Program-made: the position numbers and the translations under genes
The notes under the pieces: generated by a model
Databases searched by the model: none
What the model was told of the DNA's origin: nothing
The model's input: only the letters and a program-made list of their open reading frames with translations
Source: Brevundimonas sp. G8
GTDB lineage: Bacteria > Pseudomonadota > Alphaproteobacteria > Caulobacterales > Caulobacteraceae
Direction: 5' to 3'
Length of the DNA: 64,000 nt
Assembly (NCBI RefSeq): GCF_902506205.1
Contig: NZ_LR732816.1
Location: 186,001-250,000 of the forward strand
Shown here: positions 61,852-64,000 of the stretch, piece by piece
Position numbering within the stretch: position 1 is the first letter of the stretch
Layout: each line of letters opens with the position of its first letter

Positions 61852-62135
61852 CTCGCCTTCGCGCGCAGCTTCTCGTCCAAAGCGGCATCAAAGGCGGCCA
61901 GCGCGTCCTCAAGCGGAATTGTCTCCCTCGTCCGTTCATATTCCGCCCAGCGTTCGGCGTCCTCCGCGACCCAAGCCGCCGGATATTCGCTGACTCCCGC
62001 GATGCTGATATCGCCGATCACGCCTTCCAAAACTTGCAGCGCATAGGCCGTCGGCTCTACGCCGGCCGCCTCGGCCGCAGCCTTCAGCCGGCGGGCCTGA
62101 TCTTCGTTCAGGTGGATGTCGAAACCATCGGCCAT
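61848..62135 (-). CDS. Antitoxin of the ParE-like toxin
   Basis: Protein of 95 residues. [39 protein letters not shown] is a ribbon-helix-helix DNA-binding domain, and the acidic tail ([28 protein letters not shown]) should wrap the toxin. I chose the ATG at 62135; the frame continues to 62195 through the SOS box. The gene is divergent from uvrA. Confidence 0.82.
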   Translation of the reverse strand: MADGFDIHLNEDQARRLKAAAEAAGVEPTAYALQVLEGVIGDISIAGVSEYPAAWVAEDAERWAEYERTRETIPLEDALAAFDAALDEKLRAKAR

Positions 62136-62171
62136 GCGGCGACGATAACCCAGCCTGCGGACCGCCGCAAT

Positions 62172-62186
62172 GTTCACACATTGTTC
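62172..62186. promoter_or_regulatory. SOS (LexA) box between uvrA and the toxin-antitoxin pair
   Basis: GTTCACACATTGTTC is an exact GTTC-N7-GTTC match. It is 36 bp from the antitoxin ATG and 81 bp from the uvrA ATG. uvrA is a classical LexA target; the box also sits where it could control the antitoxin-toxin transcript. Confidence 0.8.
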
Positions 62187-62267
62187 TTGCTTCAATCCTG
62201 CGATTCATCCCCATATAGCGATGTCGCGCCGGACCCGACCGGCCCTCATCCGCGTTCTCCGGACAGC

Positions 62268-64000
62268 ATGACCGAAAAGCACAACTTCATCCGCGTTCGC
62301 GGCGCCCGCGAGCATAATCTCAAGGGCGTGGACCTCGATATTCCGCGCGAGCAGCTGGTGGTGATGACCGGCCTGTCGGGCTCGGGCAAGTCGTCCCTGG
62401 CGTTCGACACCATCTATGCCGAGGGCCAGCGCCGCTATGTCGAGAGCCTGTCGGCCTATGCGCGCCAGTTCCTGGAGTTGATGGGCAAGCCGGACGTGGA
62501 CCTGATCGAGGGCCTGTCGCCGGCCATCTCCATCGAACAGAAGACGACGTCCAAGAACCCGCGCTCGACCGTCGGCACGGTGACGGAAATCCACGACTAT
62601 ATGCGCCTGCTGTGGGCGCGTGTCGGCGTCCCCTACTCCCCGGCCACCGGCCTTCCGATCGAGAGCCAGACCGTCAGCCAGATGGTCGACAAGCTGGTCG
62701 CCCTCCCGGATGGCGAACGGATCCTGCTGCTGGCCCCCGTCGTCCGGGGCCGAAAGGGCGAGTACAAGAAAGAGATCGCCGAATGGCAGCGCCAGGGCTT
62801 CCAGCGCCTGAAGATCGACGGCCAGTTCTATCCGATCGACGAGGCGCCGACGCTGGACAAGAAGTTCAAGCACGACATCGACATCGTCGTGGACCGCATC
62901 GTCACCAAGCCTGACCAGGAAGCTCGCTACGCCGACAGCCTGCAGACCGCCCTTGGCCTTGCTGACGGCATCGCAAACGCCGAATGGGCAAGCACGGCAG
63001 AGGGCGAAACGGCGCCGCGCAGCCTGTTGTTCTCCGAACGGTTCGCCTGTCCGGTCTCCGGCTTCACGATCTCAGAGATCGAGCCGCGCTTGTTCTCGTT
63101 CAACAATCCCTTCGGCGCCTGCCCGGTTTGCGACGGCCTGGGGGTCAAGCTGGCCTTCGACGCCGATCTGGTAATCCCCGATCGCGACAAGACCTTGCAC
63201 AAGGGTGCCGTCGCCCCCTGGGCGCGCGGCCCGTCTCCCCTCTACACCCAGACGCTTCAGTCGCTCAGCCGCCACTACGGCTTCTCGATGGACGTGGCGT
63301 GGCGCGAGCTTCCGGCCCAGGCGCACAAGGCGATCCTGTACGGAACCGGCGCCGAGAAGATCAAATTCACCTACGACGATAACGCCCGCAAATACGAGGT
63401 CTCAAAGCCGTTCGAGGGCGTGCTGCCGAACTTGGAGCGCCGCTGGCGCGAGACCGACAGCGCCTGGGTGCGCGAAGAACTGGCCCGCTATCAGTCCGAG
63501 ACCCCATGCGACGCCTGCCACGGCAAGCGGCTGAAGCCCGAGGCCCTGGCGGTCAAGGTCGGCGCCCAGGACATCGCCGACATCTCCACCCTGTCGATCA
63601 AGAAGGCCTATGACTGGGTCCAGGCCTTACCCGAAGCGCTCAGCGACAAGCAGATGGAGATCGGCCGGCGCATCCTGAAAGAGATCGGCGACCGGCTGCG
63701 GTTCCTCAACAACGTCGGCCTGGACTATCTGTCGCTGTCGCGCGCCTCCGGCACCCTGTCGGGCGGCGAGAGCCAGAGGATTCGCCTGGCGTCGCAGATC
63801 GGCTCGGGCCTGACCGGCGTACTTTATGTGCTGGACGAACCTTCCATCGGCCTGCACCAGCGCGACAACACCCGCCTGCTGGAAAGCCTGAAGGGGCTGC
63901 GCGACTTGGGCAACTCGGTACTCGTTGTCGAGCATGACGAGGAAGCCATCCTGACCGCCGACTATGTCATCGACATGGGACCGGCCGCCGGCATCCACGG
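62268..64000 (+). CDS. uvrA: Excinuclease ABC subunit A, N-terminal part (runs off the window)
   Basis: Damage-recognition ATPase of nucleotide excision repair; 577 residues are visible. Walker A of the first domain is [14 protein letters not shown], followed by [13 protein letters not shown], the UvrB-binding region, the first zinc module ([10 protein letters not shown] and [10 protein letters not shown], so Ser replaces one Cys), and the signature and Walker B of that domain ([33 protein letters not shown]). The second ATPase domain lies beyond the end. LexA control is indicated by the box at 62172. Confidence 0.96.
   Translation, partial: MTEKHNFIRVRGAREHNLKGVDLDIPREQLVVMTGLSGSGKSSLAFDTIYAEGQRRYVESLSAYARQFLELMGKPDVDLIEGLSPAISIEQKTTSKNPRSTVGTVTEIHDYMRLLWARVGVPYSPATGLPIESQTVSQMVDKLVALPDGERILLLAPVVRGRKGEYKKEIAEWQRQGFQRLKIDGQFYPIDEAPTLDKKFKHDIDIVVDRIVTKPDQEARYADSLQTALGLADGIANAEWASTAEGETAPRSLLFSERFACPVSGFTISEIEPRLFSFNNPFGACPVCDGLGVKLAFDADLVIPDRDKTLHKGAVAPWARGPSPLYTQTLQSLSRHYGFSMDVAWRELPAQAHKAILYGTGAEKIKFTYDDNARKYEVSKPFEGVLPNLERRWRETDSAWVREELARYQSETPCDACHGKRLKPEALAVKVGAQDIADISTLSIKKAYDWVQALPEALSDKQMEIGRRILKEIGDRLRFLNNVGLDYLSLSRASGTLSGGESQRIRLASQIGSGLTGVLYVLDEPSIGLHQRDNTRLLESLKGLRDLGNSVLVVEHDEEAILTADYVIDMGPAAGIH

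Noticed and set aside
1..64000. CRISPR array, prophage, insertion sequence or rRNA genes
   Set aside because: No regularly spaced repeats, no transposase, integrase or phage structural genes, and no rRNA sequence were seen.

Overview
The window is high-GC DNA whose gene content points to the Caulobacteraceae (Alphaproteobacteria), most likely Brevundimonas. The genus is an inference. The supporting genes are divK-pleD beside rpmG, popZ beside a tolC-type gene, divergent fliX/flgI followed by a flgJ-like gene and flbY, a one-cysteine DksA, and GTTC-N7-GTTC SOS boxes. It is ordinary chromosome: I see no prophage, insertion sequence, CRISPR array, rRNA operon or island of foreign composition. 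Most genes end in G/C-rich codons and many neighbours overlap by 4 bp (ATGA or GTGA).

Layout. 0-10 kb: end of a LytTR regulator, a DUF3126 protein, a membrane acyltransferase-like protein, a TonB siderophore receptor, Nudix-cysE, a nitroreductase, DedA, DUF817, queF, a flavin oxidoreductase and a TorF-type porin. 10-19 kb: cspA followed in frame by an IF-1-like coding stretch, a CGL/CBS reverse-transsulfuration pair, RNase R, a membrane-tethered LuxR-type protein, Nudix, DUF5990. 19-27 kb: rpmG, divK-pleD, dinB, pncB, a polysaccharide deacetylase, RidA and a FemAB-like acyltransferase. 27-40 kb: clpS-clpA, phasin, a D,D-carboxypeptidase with SPOR domain, an SOS-boxed radical SAM protein, an rRNA methyltransferase operon, tlyA-valS, popZ. 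40-54 kb: tolC, a Pcm-like protein, tRNA-Cys, a TrmH-family methyltransferase, tRNA-Asn, the six-gene Mrp antiporter operon, a lipoprotein, a LOG-family hydrolase, gltX. 54-64 kb: vapBC, dksA, the fliX/flgI flagellar block, an EAL protein, an ABC-F ATPase, a globin, a parDE-like pair, and the start of uvrA.

Genes that work together: DivK/PleD (cell-cycle phosphorelay and c-di-GMP) with PopZ at the pole and FliX/FlgI/FlgJ/FlbY in the flagellum; ClpS/ClpA in N-degron proteolysis; Mrp A(B)CDEFG in Na+/H+ exchange; CBS and CGL in making cysteine from homocysteine, with CysE serving direct cysteine synthesis.

The most interesting signals are: (1) an IF-1-like OB-fold reading frame that starts directly after, and in frame with, the cspA amber codon and has no normal start; (2) two perfect SOS boxes, one in front of a PA0069-type radical SAM gene and one shared by uvrA and a divergent toxin-antitoxin pair; (3) two REPIN-like elements whose hairpins covary, one of which supplies the stop codon of a gene; (4) TGCA-rich operator-like clusters at the phasin promoter and at 8754-8807; (5) a FemAB-like gene that seems to start with CTG.
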